64,000 nt of DNA from Monomorium pharaonis (taxonomy: Eukaryota > Arthropoda > Insecta > Hymenoptera > Formicidae), in the NCBI RefSeq assembly GCF_013373865.1, contig NC_050476.1, positions 2,402,501 through 2,466,500 of the forward strand, in the 5' to 3' direction. Within the stretch, counting starts at the first letter, position 1; every line of letters starts with the position of its first letter. Below are positions 1 to 12,400 of the stretch, in pieces. Below the pieces are notes generated by a model. That model was not told the DNA's origin, searched no databases, and worked only from the letters and a program-made list of their open reading frames with translations. The position numbers and the translations under genes were made by a program.

Positions 1-142
1 TATCAAAAGTGTCCTCCCGGTTTCCGTGGTAACCGGGGAAGGGAGGGAGCAGGAGTCTGCGATATTTCCGACCTATCTTTCGTCGCCTTCCCTTCAAGGC
101 CGATTTCTTTTTATCGCCAAATCGAAACCAACCACGAGCTCT

Positions 143-172
143 TATAATAATAATAACAATAATAATAATAAT
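143..172. repeat. (AAT)n microsatellite, imperfect
   Basis: Short run of ATA/AAT triplets with one interruption (AAC). It is simple sequence, and the poly-asparagine reading in one frame is not evidence of coding. Confidence 0.85.
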
Positions 173-2753
173 TTTAGATGTAATGATTTTTGCGAGATTT
201 TTTATATTAAAAGCTTTTTTTATGGGTGTACTATGTCGCGCGTGAAGAATATTACGGGAAGGATTTTTCTACGCAAACCATTGAAATGTGTACTTTATAA
301 AATGCATAAAATTATGAACTTATCTGAATTTTGACAGGTTTTTTTTTTCTGTAGAGTTATTTTCACAAAATTATTTTTAGGTGTGTTTTAAATATGTCTC
401 TATTTACACCGAAGATAAACGTCTATGCTATAAAAGAAAATATCATTAAATCATCTTCTCTCCGCTCATGGAAGTAAAACAGAAGGAAAAACGCAATTCG
501 CTCTCGATGCTTACTCTTCCGTTACACCGGGTCTTACTCGCGATTCATTTCCGGTTGCATGGACGGTAGTTTCCGTTTATTGCGGCTTTTCCACTCGCTC
601 ACGCGGTCCCACCGTTTCTTCTTTCCCGTCTTTCGCAGAATATCTCTTCGTGTTCCTTTAGTTTATTTCAATACATCGCTGCGAGAGGAAATCGATGGAA
701 CTCGTTACGAACTTGCTGCGCCGTAGAAAAGCCGGCGACTAGGTGCTGACTTCGATAACAAAAAAAAGAAGAAAGAGAAAGAAAAGAAAGGATTCGGATA
801 AACGATTTTTACTGCACGCGAGATCCGGATTGTGAAATTGCCTGCAAGCTCGATGGGAATAAATTTTTTCAGGAAAAGAAATTCGCGTGCCGAAAGCAAC
901 GTTTGCACGTACGATCGTAGGATATTTTGACAATGCCTATTCACCTGTCATCAGCGTCCTGTAACTTTAATTTAATTAACGTCTTTGACGTACGGCTTCC
1001 TTCAGCCGCGTTGAATTTAACATTAGAATGGATCGACCGTGATGGCTATTGAAAATTGTACTAAAAATTCGCTAGGACTGCGCGCATGAAGAGCAGCCGG
1101 ACGTGGGATTGTTCTTTTTTTGGTTTATTTCACATCCATTGCCGGTCAATTTCCGGAAAAAAGAGCCACCGTGCTGAATGTGACTGGTACGCATCGTAAA
1201 TGTCATCGTAGCTACATTGAGGCCACACCGACAGCTGTTCCTCGTCTCTTGTCTTCGTTCTGGATATTTCTACGCCTCTCGATTTACCTCCATCCGTTAT
1301 GGCGTTCTCGGCCGATTTCCGACAAAATTGACCTGTTATTATACGTCTGCGTTGACGTTGTTAAAATTAAAAGTGTTTGAAAGTTATTAAAAAATTGATT
1401 TGAACTTTAATATTATTATAAAAAATTATACTAGTCGCATAAGATTGAATGGCGAATTTTAATTTAAATGATTTAATAATTTAATAATTTTAAATTTAAA
1501 TTTTACAATTTTAATAATTTTAAATTTAAATATTTTATATAGAGTAAAAAAATTTATTATTCTAGAGGCAAATCTTTTAAATATGAGTGTTTCTCTCTTC
1601 TTAGACTTTATTATTGAGAGAGTTTATCGGGAAGATGCTAATTGTGGTTGATTAGATGCATCAGTAGCAATTAGTGAGCTTATTTGAAGGAGATAGGGAA
1701 CATATTGGTCATACGATGTTTCGCATTCGCAGTTTCGAGACGATGAACATTTGTTGGCAAACCACGAAGTCCTCGAGACGTTCTCGTGTCGCGCATGCTG
1801 AATTCATTAGGTTACCTGACCGGCGCTTTGCACCATTTTCTGAGCTTGTGGCGCATGCTCGCCTCGAGGACGTACGCTTTTATATCGGTATCGGCTCGCA
1901 CAATAGCATCTCGATGGCATTCCGAGTACGCAGAATTCAGACGTCACTAGCATCACGGTTGTTTGAAACAGCAATAATTGATATACTGACTGAGGAAAGT
2001 TCAATTTTGTTTTTCATATTCGCGTTTTATATTTTATCGATCCATTAGCGATAATAAGTCAAAAATAATTTATCAGATGCAACTTTCTTTGTACTGCATT
2101 ATCGATTTTGTGCTATGTATATTTAAATTTCTCGGGGGCTTGTATTGTTCACTCGCATTTTTCATTTTTACATCCCCGCCGTAAGAAATACGAAGAAGCG
2201 CTTTGAAATATCGCTCATGCTAATGGACGAATCCGGGAAGAATAAACATGTATCTTAAGAGTAATGACGCGCAGGAAGGCGGGCGTGTAAAGAGGTAACG
2301 AGATATAAAATGGTCATTTAAATGTCATGAAGGCCCTAGAGGGACGGGACACAAACGGCGGGTTGCATTTTTGTCCTTTGGTGCAACAGTGTTGCGGTCG
2401 TTAGGAGGCGATCGTGCGTGCAAGATGACGCGGCTTCTTTCTCTTAATGCTCCTCGTATTCTTTTACGGTTATCACTGCACCGCCTGACGACGATCACTT
2501 CGAGCGTCCACGGGGTATCTTTACTTTAATGACTCTCTTAATCGTCAGATACCGGGCAATCTTCCTTCACAACGCCGTGATATCTTTATACTTTTGCGTT
2601 GGAATTAAGTTGATCTTGAAGTGCAACTCGAAAATTCGATGCTTATCGTCGTCTGAAGAAAATGTTACGTAAAACGGTGCAACTTTTCAAGATTTAATAA
2701 TGTCGTAATATTTTATAATCTTTCTTGTAAACAGGAATTCGCGATGATTTATA

Positions 2754-2833
<80 letters not shown>
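2754..2833. repeat. (AG)n microsatellite, about 36 uninterrupted copies
   Basis: Pure AG dinucleotides run from 2762 to 2833, preceded by a slightly interrupted AGAGAGAA lead-in. This is one of the longest perfect repeats in the window and a likely polymorphic marker. Confidence 0.97.
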
Positions 2834-2835
<2 letters not shown>

Positions 2836-3521
2836 TGTCAGATGTATATTCGAATATATTGTGTTAATATTTTAGGAAATTATAAAAATTTAAACTTTGT
2901 TTTAATTATATAATTTAGATATAGATATTATTTAATTGCACCAATATTTTTTACTAAGTTAGAAAATTTATGAAATTAAAAATAAATTTGTAGAACAATA
3001 CGAATTTTTGGGGTGAAAGAACTAATGTAACTAGCGTAACGAACTATTATTTGATAATTCCTATCAGTAAACTATCAGTAAATCCAAATGCTTAAATGAT
3101 AAGAGAATCATATTTTACATCAATTTCGATAGTCATTCCGCACTTTCTATGGAACATGATAGCTGGGAGCAGATGTCTGAAAATCAAGGACTTAGCAATG
3201 GCTCCGGGCAATGATGCCAGAGAACAGGAAAAGCCCGATAAAATCGAAATACGTTGGCCATGTTGATCGCTCGACTGTTCGGCTTTAAGACCTTCCACGA
3301 TAACCACTGAAGAAAACCTTGCAAGCTATAGTCATCGCTTCGGAATCTTCGTGGTCAATTGGATATCCGGTGCATCGTATCGATTCTTATGGCTCGAGTG
3401 GTCTTACGGTATTGCCTCTATATAAATACTCGCCCATTCAGTAGCACGTAAATTAGAATTTGGTTGAACATTTATAAAATTGCTTTTGCGAATTTAAATC
3501 AGAAGTATGCGAGTGACGTAA

Positions 3522-3560
3522 AACTCGTGACTTTAATTTATAACTCGTGACTTTAATTTT
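3522..3560. repeat. Tandem duplication, 20-bp unit, two copies
   Basis: The unit AACTCGTGACTTTAATTTAT is followed directly by a second copy, AACTCGTGACTTTAATTT. The copies are identical over the shared length, so the duplication is recent or conserved. Confidence 0.85.
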
Positions 3561-3741
3561 CACATTTTCTGTCAGTATACGTATATCTATGTACGATAGT
3601 ATATTAATTCATTTAAAAAGTAGCCAAGATATTTTTTCTTGTAATGTGAATTTATTGTTAGTCTGTCTAATTTAACTATTGTCGTAATTAGATTGAATTA
3701 AATAATAAGTTAATAAATTTGGTTATATATGAATCTAAATA

Positions 3742-3762
3742 CTATATATATATATATATATA
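3742..3762. repeat. (TA)n microsatellite
   Basis: About ten TA dinucleotides in an AT-rich block. Simple sequence. Confidence 0.85.
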
Positions 3763-4101
3763 AAGATTTGAAGTAGACTTACGTTCTGTTATAATATTAG
3801 AAGAAAATACACGTGCAACATTTTGTTCTTTTCGCATTTTTTGTTTCGCTCATAAGCGGATGAGGAAAGTATGAAATTCATTGCCGTGTATACTGCCAGT
3901 TGATGCCAGTAACAGGATAGTAATAATCGTGGATGGCGACCTTAGCCATTACCCGCAGCGACCTTTAATTTCGGTAAGTTCGTCGGGGCCCGAAGTGGTT
4001 GACAAATAAAGTAGAAGTACTCGTTGAAGTTGCCGCGCGAAAGCCACGACTGAATATCCACTTTTCTACGGGTGTAGAGCATCCTTGGTTCTAGCAAAAG
4101 G

Positions 4102-4104
<3 letters not shown>

Positions 4105-4136
<32 letters not shown>
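4105..4136. repeat. (AG)16 microsatellite
   Basis: Uninterrupted AG run with further purine-rich sequence (AAGAGATAGAG and similar) continuing to about 4250. On the minus strand this gives serine/leucine-rich pseudo-ORFs. Confidence 0.95.
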
Positions 4137-4139
<3 letters not shown>

Positions 4140-7100
4140 AAGAGATAGAGTGAGAAAAGGCAAGAGGTGTAGGAATGAGACGTCGAGTGATTGAAAAAGA
4201 AAGAAGCAAAACGAGACGAAAAGCATAACGAGGAGAGGAGAAAAGAGGGGTTTAGGATTTTGGCGACACTCCAGTCTTTGTATAAATATCGCTGGGAGTC
4301 ACCACGTGCCCTCCTCCCTTCTTCTACCCTCCGTCTCTTCCTGGCAATATAAAGTTTATTATTTTTTCCCCTGTCCACTCCACGCTTTTTATCATCCTTC
4401 GCGCGCGCGGACCAAGAGGCGCGACTCGTCTCTGTCGTATGTCACAACTCGTAATGAGGTTTAGCGTGCTCTCAGTGCCTCCACGTGTCACACGACTTTT
4501 ATACATGCCTGCGTTGTTCTGTATTTTTCACGAGAGCTTGGGGGTCGAGCGAAACTTTCTGTCATACAGTTGTCTCGTTCGTACATTACAATCAAAATTA
4601 TGTTGTCGACGAAAACAGTAACGGTCACGTAATTTCTGTGAATGTGACATCAGTCATTCGTGGTCCGGTACATTAATCATTTTTATGAGATTATACAGCT
4701 CGATGTTTCTACGAATGAATTATATCGCATGATTCTATTTCTTACTTTTTTTTACTTTTACGCAAATGCTATTATTGCCAGCTCCAAGTTGCCGCTAGAA
4801 ATTAATGACATATTGCATTGCACGTGACAGCTGAGGTTCATAAATTTTACTTCAATTTTGAAGTCACGAGCTATTAATTCCAAAATTACACAGCGTTCTA
4901 GAATAATGTGTGTTTATCATTAAAGGATGTATATGCTAAATTCTAAAAATACATGAAGATACAAAGTAATGAAATATTTCGCAATTGTCAATCTGTGCAT
5001 AAGTCTACTTGACAGTCCATTTCACGTCCCATAAATGTTAAAGTGTTAATCCACGACTAATTTACAAGCGGAGAATACGAAGCCAATCCTTGCGTCACGC
5101 AACTAACAATATCATCGCTGAAGAGACGAAACGACGTTATCGCGCGCGTGTCCCCCATTACTTTTCGCAGCAGTAGAAAATGTGTGTCTTTCCGCCGCTA
5201 TGAGTTCCATTTCGCTTCGCGTTCGTGCATCGCGACATCTGACCTTCGTGCGAAATCTCGCGGAAAATCGTTTTGAAAAATCCTGGGTCAGCTGCAGTGT
5301 GTATGCAGTTACGTTCACGAATACTACTTCGAATACGGAAGGAAGCGTTCTCGTGTTACATCCTCGATATTCGCTTATCCTCGAAGGACTACTGGGTTCC
5401 TTACGAGAACGGTTGAACGGGGGCGTAGATGTGTTCGCCCCGACGAATAGAGAGAGTATAAAGACGTCGCGAAAGCAAGTACGCTCGGATCCACCTGGGA
5501 AATTTAAGAGAACATTCCATCGCGTAGTTATCACGAGGATACGTGTCGCTCGCGCGTCGACGGTGACGTTACCGAAGTCTTTTTCCTGACCCCGTTTGGA
5601 TGTTCCGCGAAGGCCGAAAGCTTGGCTATCGTACTTGGAGTTTATCGGCGTTTAACGGCGCACAGCCACTTACCGCTTACCACTTACTGTTTGACCGTGG
5701 ATAAAAGCGAAAACCCATTTTTTTGTGATAAAAAGAAAAGTTAATACTTTGGACGAGCTTATAGCACTGCCCATAAAATTTAATTGTGTCTTATTTATTA
5801 ATTATTCAATTATAATTTATTAATTATCGTATTCGCGAAACAGTAATTTATGAATGTAAGCTATATAACAGATTCTAATAAGTTAAAATATGTTGGATAA
5901 TTTTATATTTTAGTTGTTACGTTCGTGTAAATTTGTGAGTATAAAGAAAATTATTAATATTATTAATATTTAATATTGTATACTTAACTTTTATTTTTTT
6001 ATAATTAGCATTCTTTAGAAAACAAGAAAAGAACTTTACTGAACTTTTACTTTAACTTAATTATCTATTTATGAAACCTTTAAATTTATTCTCACTTCTC
6101 TCCGTTAATGTTTAATATTTCCATACTTTTCATAAAAAGAAAACTCTTGGCATAGTATTATTGCTCGAACGATATTTTTAACAGTAAACATTAAATAAAA
6201 TTTCAAAACAATACATAACTGTTTTTATTAAATTTTCAATCGGTTCTTTTTGAAAAGCGATTTTTTCTCGCATATTCGCGACAAAATCATAAATGTAGCA
6301 CGATATTCCCTTGACTCATCGTCGAAACTCTCGTAGTATTTCACGCGCACCTGTGTATAAATATTGCCACGGTGCTGCAGAGAACTCACATCGACGCCGT
6401 CGAATTATAGGTTGAACAGGTGCAGTGCCACTTCGTCGTCGTTTCGACGAATGACGCGCCACTGCGAACGTGTGGTCGCTTGAAAGCTCCGCGTCGTAGC
6501 TTCGTCGACGTCGACGTTTACGATCGACGTGGTCACAGTCGTACGTTTTCCGGTGAAACGGTACAGAAACTAGCTACGTGCCGGGCTTTAAAGGAATCGA
6601 CCGCCGCCCGTTTTTCCGAAGAAACCACTTGCTCTCTTTTTTGCTTAGATTTTATGAAAGACAATGGAGAGAGAAATTAATTCTAAAGAACAATTTATTG
6701 GTATAAATTCTCACTGTTATACTACAGCGAACATGAAAATAGTTTATACATTATTTTCGTAACATTCGTTGTTAAATGGTAATTTTTGCTAGTAATTTTA
6801 ATACGTTATTTTAATGACTGTAAATGAAATTTTTCCATTCTGTTGACTTTTAATTACGAAATTCAAATTGTATTGAGTATTAATTTCGCAATAAAGATTT
6901 TTATGATTGTTATATTTTTTTAATTTTTTTGATATTAACTCGCTAATCGATAATATCGAAAGCCATAATATCAAAAAAAGTGGAGCATTACAAAATAAAT
7001 GATAAAGTGTTTGACATGGAGTACCAGCTTTTTAATTAGCTGGAAACGTAGTATTTAATATCAAACAACAATTTTTTCATCATCGACGACTGCATTTAAA

Positions 7101-8297
7101 TTAATTTGATTACTATGAATCGTCAGGGGAAAATTGTGAATTCAAATATCTGGCAATTATTAGCGGAATTTTCTAATAAAGCGTCCGGAACGCAGAAAAT
7201 TTCGTTATTTAATTACACCACCCCGTCGTGCTCCAGGAGCGAATTTAAGAACTTTGTAGGGCAGTTTTATGCGGAAATTACTATCAGACATTCCACAGTT
7301 TATATTGCGTAACTGCCGCTTTGAAGCAATTCCGTATTAATACGGCTTCACGTTTCTTCTCTTGCCTCTCCCTTCCTTGTCGTAGATATACGGTCGTTTA
7401 ATCAGTTTGCAAACCAATCATCATTAGGCGAATGTTATAATTTCGTATTTACACAATTCAATGTTTGCGGTTATCGGGGATTAATTTGCTACTTTCAATT
7501 ATAGTTTTTACACTCCAGCTCGAAATTACCGTCGAGCCAGATTAAACGCAAATAATCACCGGTAGTAATTGGTAGACACGGTAAATGCTGCGTAATTAAT
7601 CGCGTGCCAAAAACGTGTTATCGACTCGCGTTAAAAGTTAAATTGAATGTCGGAAGTGACGATGGAACGATATACCTTGTTGCTGCTATAGCCGACAAAC
7701 CGCTCTCGTTACGAGTGACTGTAATTTCTTAGTACCACCGACCGTGCGCGCGTGTCCCGCGGATCGGCAAACTATAGCCAGCAGCGTTACACCGTTTGCG
7801 CATTAGGACAGGGATAGCCGGAAGAAATGCAACATTGCAGCTAGACACGCGGCAATCGCGTTCTCGCACACAATTTGCCAAGAAGTTCTCTGTACTCTAA
7901 AAGTCTAAACGAATAAATGAAGGAACAAATTTAAAAGAGATATAGGGGAGAGTGCTGAATGCGTCCTTTTATTCGTACGCCGCTAATATTTTATATTTTA
8001 TTGAATTTAACCAATATTTAGTGACAAAAACATGAAATAAATAAGAAACAAATAATTTATATAAAAATGCAACAGATTACATTTTGTTTTGTGCGTGGTA
8101 GTTTTTAAAAAATTTGATACAACTGTTAATTTTTTATCAATTTATATTTTTATAAAAGAAAGTATATTTTTAAATATTTTACTTATTATATATTCATATT
8201 TGCATTTATAAAAATTGAATCGACATTTTTATAAAATCTATAAAATTTTCTAAACGTATTATCTTACAAATTTTATTATAATAAGTGGCATTGTGAG

Positions 8298-8528
8298 ACT
8301 AATAATACACAAAAAACATTGGCTTTAAATCAACAATATTATTCTCATAAGCAAAAATGTAGAATATTTTTTAAAGAATTTGATAATCTTAAATATAACT
8401 TGTTTACGTAAAGAAATTATGTTTCTGTTGAAGATTATCAAATTTTTTAAAGAATATTCTTGTTTATATATGAGAATAATATTGTTGATTTGAAACTAAT
8501 GTTTTTTCTGTGTAGTAAAACTAATAAT
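8298..8528. mobile_element. Hairpin MITE-like element with possible 9-bp flanking repeat
   Basis: The segment 8307-8513 is a long imperfect palindrome. The left arm begins ACACAAAAAACATTGG and continues through AATCAACAATATTATTCTCAT. The reverse complement of the right arm reads ACACAGAAAAAACATTAG and then the same AATCAACAATATTATTCTCAT. The arms stay alignable to about 100 bp each with a short loop near 8395-8430, and both include a GAATATT...AATTTGATAATCTT block. The word ACTAATAAT occurs at 8298-8306 and again at 8520-8528 and could be a target-site duplication, though it leaves six unpaired bases at the right end. There is no coding capacity. A non-autonomous DNA transposon is most likely; the superfamily is not clear from the ends. 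Confidence 0.7.
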
Positions 8529-8712
8529 TAATGTAACTAAAAAAATGTGTTAATTGAAAAAATAAATTTAAGCTAATTTTATTTTCACGTTTTTATCTCT
8601 TCGTCATTATTATTATTAAGTAACTGACTTTTATTCAGTAAATTATTAATCAAATAGAAAATAATAAAAAACAACGTAAGCGGTACACATTTGGCAATAT
8701 ATGTAGAATATT

Positions 8713-8721
8713 TTTCTGGAA
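8713..8721 (+). repeat. Left 9-bp target-site duplication of the foldback element
   Basis: TTTCTGGAA directly precedes the left terminus of the inverted-repeat element and is repeated exactly at 9484-9492 after its right terminus. Confidence 0.9.
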
Positions 8722-9483
8722 ATGTAGCTGAAGTTAGCAGTCAAACGCCGAGCGGCCAGAGCCGAATGTCATATAGGCGTTGTAAGGGAGCATCATTTAA
8801 TCAAACGTTAAAAATTCCCTGGTTATGAGATTTTTAACAAACTTTGAAAAATTTGCATAGGGTTTGGCTGGAAATATCTCTTCGTAACGTACAATCGACT
8901 GATCGATCATTCGCGAGAAGACGTGCATTTTCCTAATTGTTATAAATATTTTTTAAATTAACTTTTATCTTTATCTGCGTCTCACGCCTAGACGCAAAAT
9001 ACGATTTCCTCCAAATTTGGCTGGAAATATCTTTTAGTAATGTACAATCGACTGATTGATCATTCGCGAGAGGACGTGCATTTTTCTAATTGTTATAAAT
9101 GTTTAAAAAATTAATTTTTATTGCTTTTTACGCTTCACGCCTAAACGCAAAATACGATTTCCACCAAATTTGGCTGAATATATTTTGCCGTAACGCACAA
9201 TCGACTGATCATACTTTGCGTTTAGGCGTGAGGCGCGGAAAACGATAAAAATTAGTTTAAAAAATTTATAACAATTGGTAAATTTCAACTCTTGTCGCAA
9301 ATGATCGATTATGTATTATAATGACTAAACCTTATGCAAATTTTTCAAAGTTTGTTAAAAATCTCATAACTAGGGAATTTTTAACGTTTGACTGAATGGT
9401 GCTTTCTTAAAACGCCTATATGACATTCGGCCCTGGCCGCTCGGCGTTTGGCTGCTGCCTTTGGCTGCTAGCTTCAGCTACAT
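8722..9483. mobile_element. Non-autonomous Foldback/Mutator-like transposon (762 bp)
   Basis: The ends are ATGTAGCTGAAG... and ...CTTCAGCTACAT. Terminal inverted repeats are 8722-8865 (144 bp) and 9327-9483 (157 bp). They share CGCCGAGCGGCC, GCCGAATGTCATATAGGCGTT, TCAAACGTTAAAAATTCCCT and TTTTTAACAAACTTTGAAAAATTTGCATA. The 13-bp size difference is a small tandem duplication inside the right repeat (CCAAAGGCAGCAG beside CCAAACG). The interior has two full copies of a 153-bp unit, a truncated third copy and an inverted copy, so most of the element can fold into one stem. It is bounded by a perfect 9-bp duplication, TTTCTGGAA. No transposase frame is present. Long inverted repeats with internal repeats and 9-bp duplications are known for Drosophila FB elements and for Mutator-like transposons. 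The assignment to that group is inference from structure; the mobile-element call is direct. Confidence 0.9.
8866..9326. repeat. Internal 153-bp direct repeats plus inverted copy
   Basis: Unit 1 is 8866-9018 and unit 2 is 9019-9171. Both start GGCTGGAAATATCT, contain CAATCGACTGAT...GATCATTCGCGAG and TAATTGTTATAAAT, and end CGCAAAATACGATTTCC.CCAAATTT. Unit 3 (9172-9210) is truncated after TCGACTGATC. From 9211 to 9326 the same unit resumes in reverse orientation (TTTGCGTTTAGGCGTGAGGCGC ... ATGATCGATT). The units are subterminal parts of the foldback element. Confidence 0.9.
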
Positions 9484-9492
9484 TTTCTGGAA
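9484..9492 (+). repeat. Right 9-bp target-site duplication of the foldback element
   Basis: Exact repeat of TTTCTGGAA found at 8713-8721, immediately after the right terminus CTTCAGCTACAT. Confidence 0.9.
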
Positions 9493-12400
9493 TATGTCTG
9501 TTTCACAATTGGTAAAAATTGTACATATTTACATTTTTAATTTAGTTTCATTAAATTGTAGTTCTGTTTTTTTTTTCTGTTAACAAAGTTGTAGTTTGTT
9601 ATCTGTACAGTTTTATAAAGATGTTTTTACGAGCGGTACGTTGGGCCATTAACTCAACGATTATGCAGCGCTTAAAAAAGACAAACAAACTTGTTCATGC
9701 GTGTTTACATATGTATAAATATCGCAAAGAAAATATTAAGTTTAGAACGCGCGAGGAAACGTTTTGAAAGGACCTAAAGAAAACGCACGGGCATGATCGA
9801 TGACTCCTATGCATACGTTATTAACATGACAATGAGTAGCATTACCGCCGCGCGCATGTAGGAGAGAAAGGGAACGCTTCTCTTAAGTTCGCCTTGGTGT
9901 CGTGATTCATTGTTCCGTTGTTCCGCGCGCGGCTAGCAGTAGTACGTCTTCGCGTAAGTAATGCCCGCTTTTCCGGGAATCGTCTACCCGCGGGATCCTC
10001 TCGTTCCATACGAACTAGAATCCGAGGAGGAAAATTAATTCTCAGTCCGCGGAAGTTGGCGGCGAAGCACCGCTACCCTAGGCTTCTCTTCGTTAACGGA
10101 CGGGTTGCTTTATTACAGAATTGCGCCGGCGGAGAGAAAGAGGGAGAGAGATAGAGCGAGATTGGTAAAAACAACGGCATACTAACAACTCCGTGTCCTC
10201 CGTATAGACGTGCTTTCGTAGAACTTGTATTTGCCTTGCTTCCGCGTGCGGGCAAATAAGTCAGCACAGGATAATCGCGTTTTTTGCTCGGAAACTATAC
10301 TCATTCTGCGGCGTACACTCGAGGGTGTAATTTAAATTTCTGACAATATGAAGCACGAACTTTACGAAGCTCGTCGGAAACGTTGAGATTAGTACTTTCT
10401 TAATCCAGAAAATGTTTCGAAACTAACTTTTATATAGCCCCGAAGGAGTCGAGCTATTCAAATAAATAAATGGGTAAGGCCATACGTTATTAAATATTTC
10501 CTTGTTACTTTATTTTTTTGTACTCGTAAGACTTTACAAAAATTTTTACCGTTGCGGAGAGTAGACCATATGGCCTATTGCGGAGCTATTTTAATAATAA
10601 ACAAACAGTCGTGAATGTATATATCTACTGTGTCTTTAAAGCATAAAAATGAGAAAAAAAATGTTTCCTCTTTGGAAGTAAGTTTTATTTTCTGAAGAAT
10701 ATTTTCTTTAAATAAATTTTATCGTGCAATAATATAAAAGTTCGAAGTCTTATTTCTTATACTTACAATAAGTTGGTTTTGCGGGAGGTTACAGATTTAC
10801 AACGCGACGTTATAAGGGCTTGAAACTTCGACAGAAATCGCGCCAGAATCTCCTCGTACTCGTTACGTAACGACCAACGGTATTGGCTGGCTGACTAGAC
10901 CGCAACTTTTCTACTCGGCTACAACTTCGTTCTACTTGGATTCTTTTTATCAGCGCGCGTCGCGTGTGGATATGCCTCTGGCACAAGTGCGTTATTCATC
11001 GCTTTACTCGTGCTCTTACTTAACGTCACCTAATAATAATAATAATACCGTCTCCGCTTCCTACGGCATACCTTACGCGAGAGAGGAAAAATGCGGTGGT
11101 ACTTTTCGAATTCTTGGCAAACGTGCGGCGCATTAAAAATAAAGCGGCAGTTGAAAGTGACAGTTGAATCGACGGAATTCTCGATGTCTTCTCGCGCAAC
11201 GACCTCAAAACTTTTAGCATTGCCGAATCCGAGAATAGTCGCGATAACAAATTGCGCCCCGTCGAGATGTATTTCGGGTGTGCGCGCGCGCGCGCGCCTC
11301 CCGATTCGCGAATACCGACGACTAGTAATTGGATAATAAATCATTCGACATTCGATCATCTTGTTTTGTATGTGTAGGCAGCGTGCCGCTAATTATGGCC
11401 GTGGCCCCGAAAGTGGATTTCTCGTTTCTTACGTCTCGCGACACGTCGATAATCGTTTCCCGAATCGATCAATCACGCTTAGCCTCGGGAAGTCTCGTCT
11501 CGAACAACTTGATAGCTGGCAGTGCTCTTTTACGAGACGTTAATCAATGTCCAAATCGCCGTAGTGTTTGACGTCACTTCGCCATCATACAGCCATCTCT
11601 TTTTTACTCCCTTTGCGTATCCTCTTATATCGGACGTGTGTCAACGTCGAGAGCATATCGATAATATATTTAATTTATAAGTTATTAAATCTTGAATCGC
11701 GCTCGTATAACTCACATTTAAGGTTGCAATCGTGAAATAATTTCATAACTTTGAAATGTTATGGAAAGGCAATATATTTATAATAGAAATGCATTTCGTT
11801 AGTCTAAAATCAGTCTTTCTTTATTAAATATTTTTTAAAAGTAGTGAGTTAAATTTTGAGTACCTTTTCCCAAGCATTCTCCTTTAAAACTTTTCCATTT
11901 TTTTTATTCGCACGAATTATTCATATTCCGACTTCCATTTTTCGCAGATATGCGTATTCGAAAGAATTCGCGTCTTTTTTTCTTTCTTTTATTACTCTTT
12001 TCGTCGTTCTTTCGCATTTTCCGACATCTCTTCCGTTCTTTCTGGTGGCCGCCGAACTTCACCTCTTTTTCATTCCTTTTACGTTTCAAACTGCGCTGAC
12101 TCCGCAGCATTGTCATGAATCACAACTTTAAATTAAAACCCAGCGGAACGTCTGTGACGAATGACGTGGAGCTGCTTAATTATGCGCTAAAGAGCGCACG
12201 CGAAAATGTGATAGGGCGGCCGGAGAAGGAGCCACTTTTCATCACGTTGCTTCTCGCTGGCCTGCTTCTTGTTATCCGACGCCGACGTTGTCGGACAATT
12301 CGCTTTGCCTTTGCACCCATTTCCTCTCTCCCTTATTTTTAACGCTCGCGGCGCGTGTCGAGAGATTGTCGAGTGAATTATCGCGCACTTCGCATCCGTG

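Larger units (their letters stand above)
1..8306. other. Non-coding stretch, AT/GC mosaic, no gene recognised
   Basis: Both strands were read for exons, RNA genes and transposon proteins and none is convincing. The reading frames present are short, up to 140 codons at 5112-5589 where two opposite strands are open together, which suggests a GC effect rather than coding. AT-rich blocks (1380-1560, 5750-6300, 6700-7000, 7920-8300) alternate with CpG-rich blocks (450-700, 5100-5700, 7640-7880). The stretch holds AAT, GA and TA microsatellites and a short tandem duplication, listed separately. It is probably intron or intergenic DNA. Confidence 0.6.

Noticed and set aside
3918..3974. Possible small exon reading IVIIVDGDLSHYPQRPLIS before CG|GTAAGT
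   Set aside because: The upstream AG lacks a pyrimidine tract, so only the donor is convincing.
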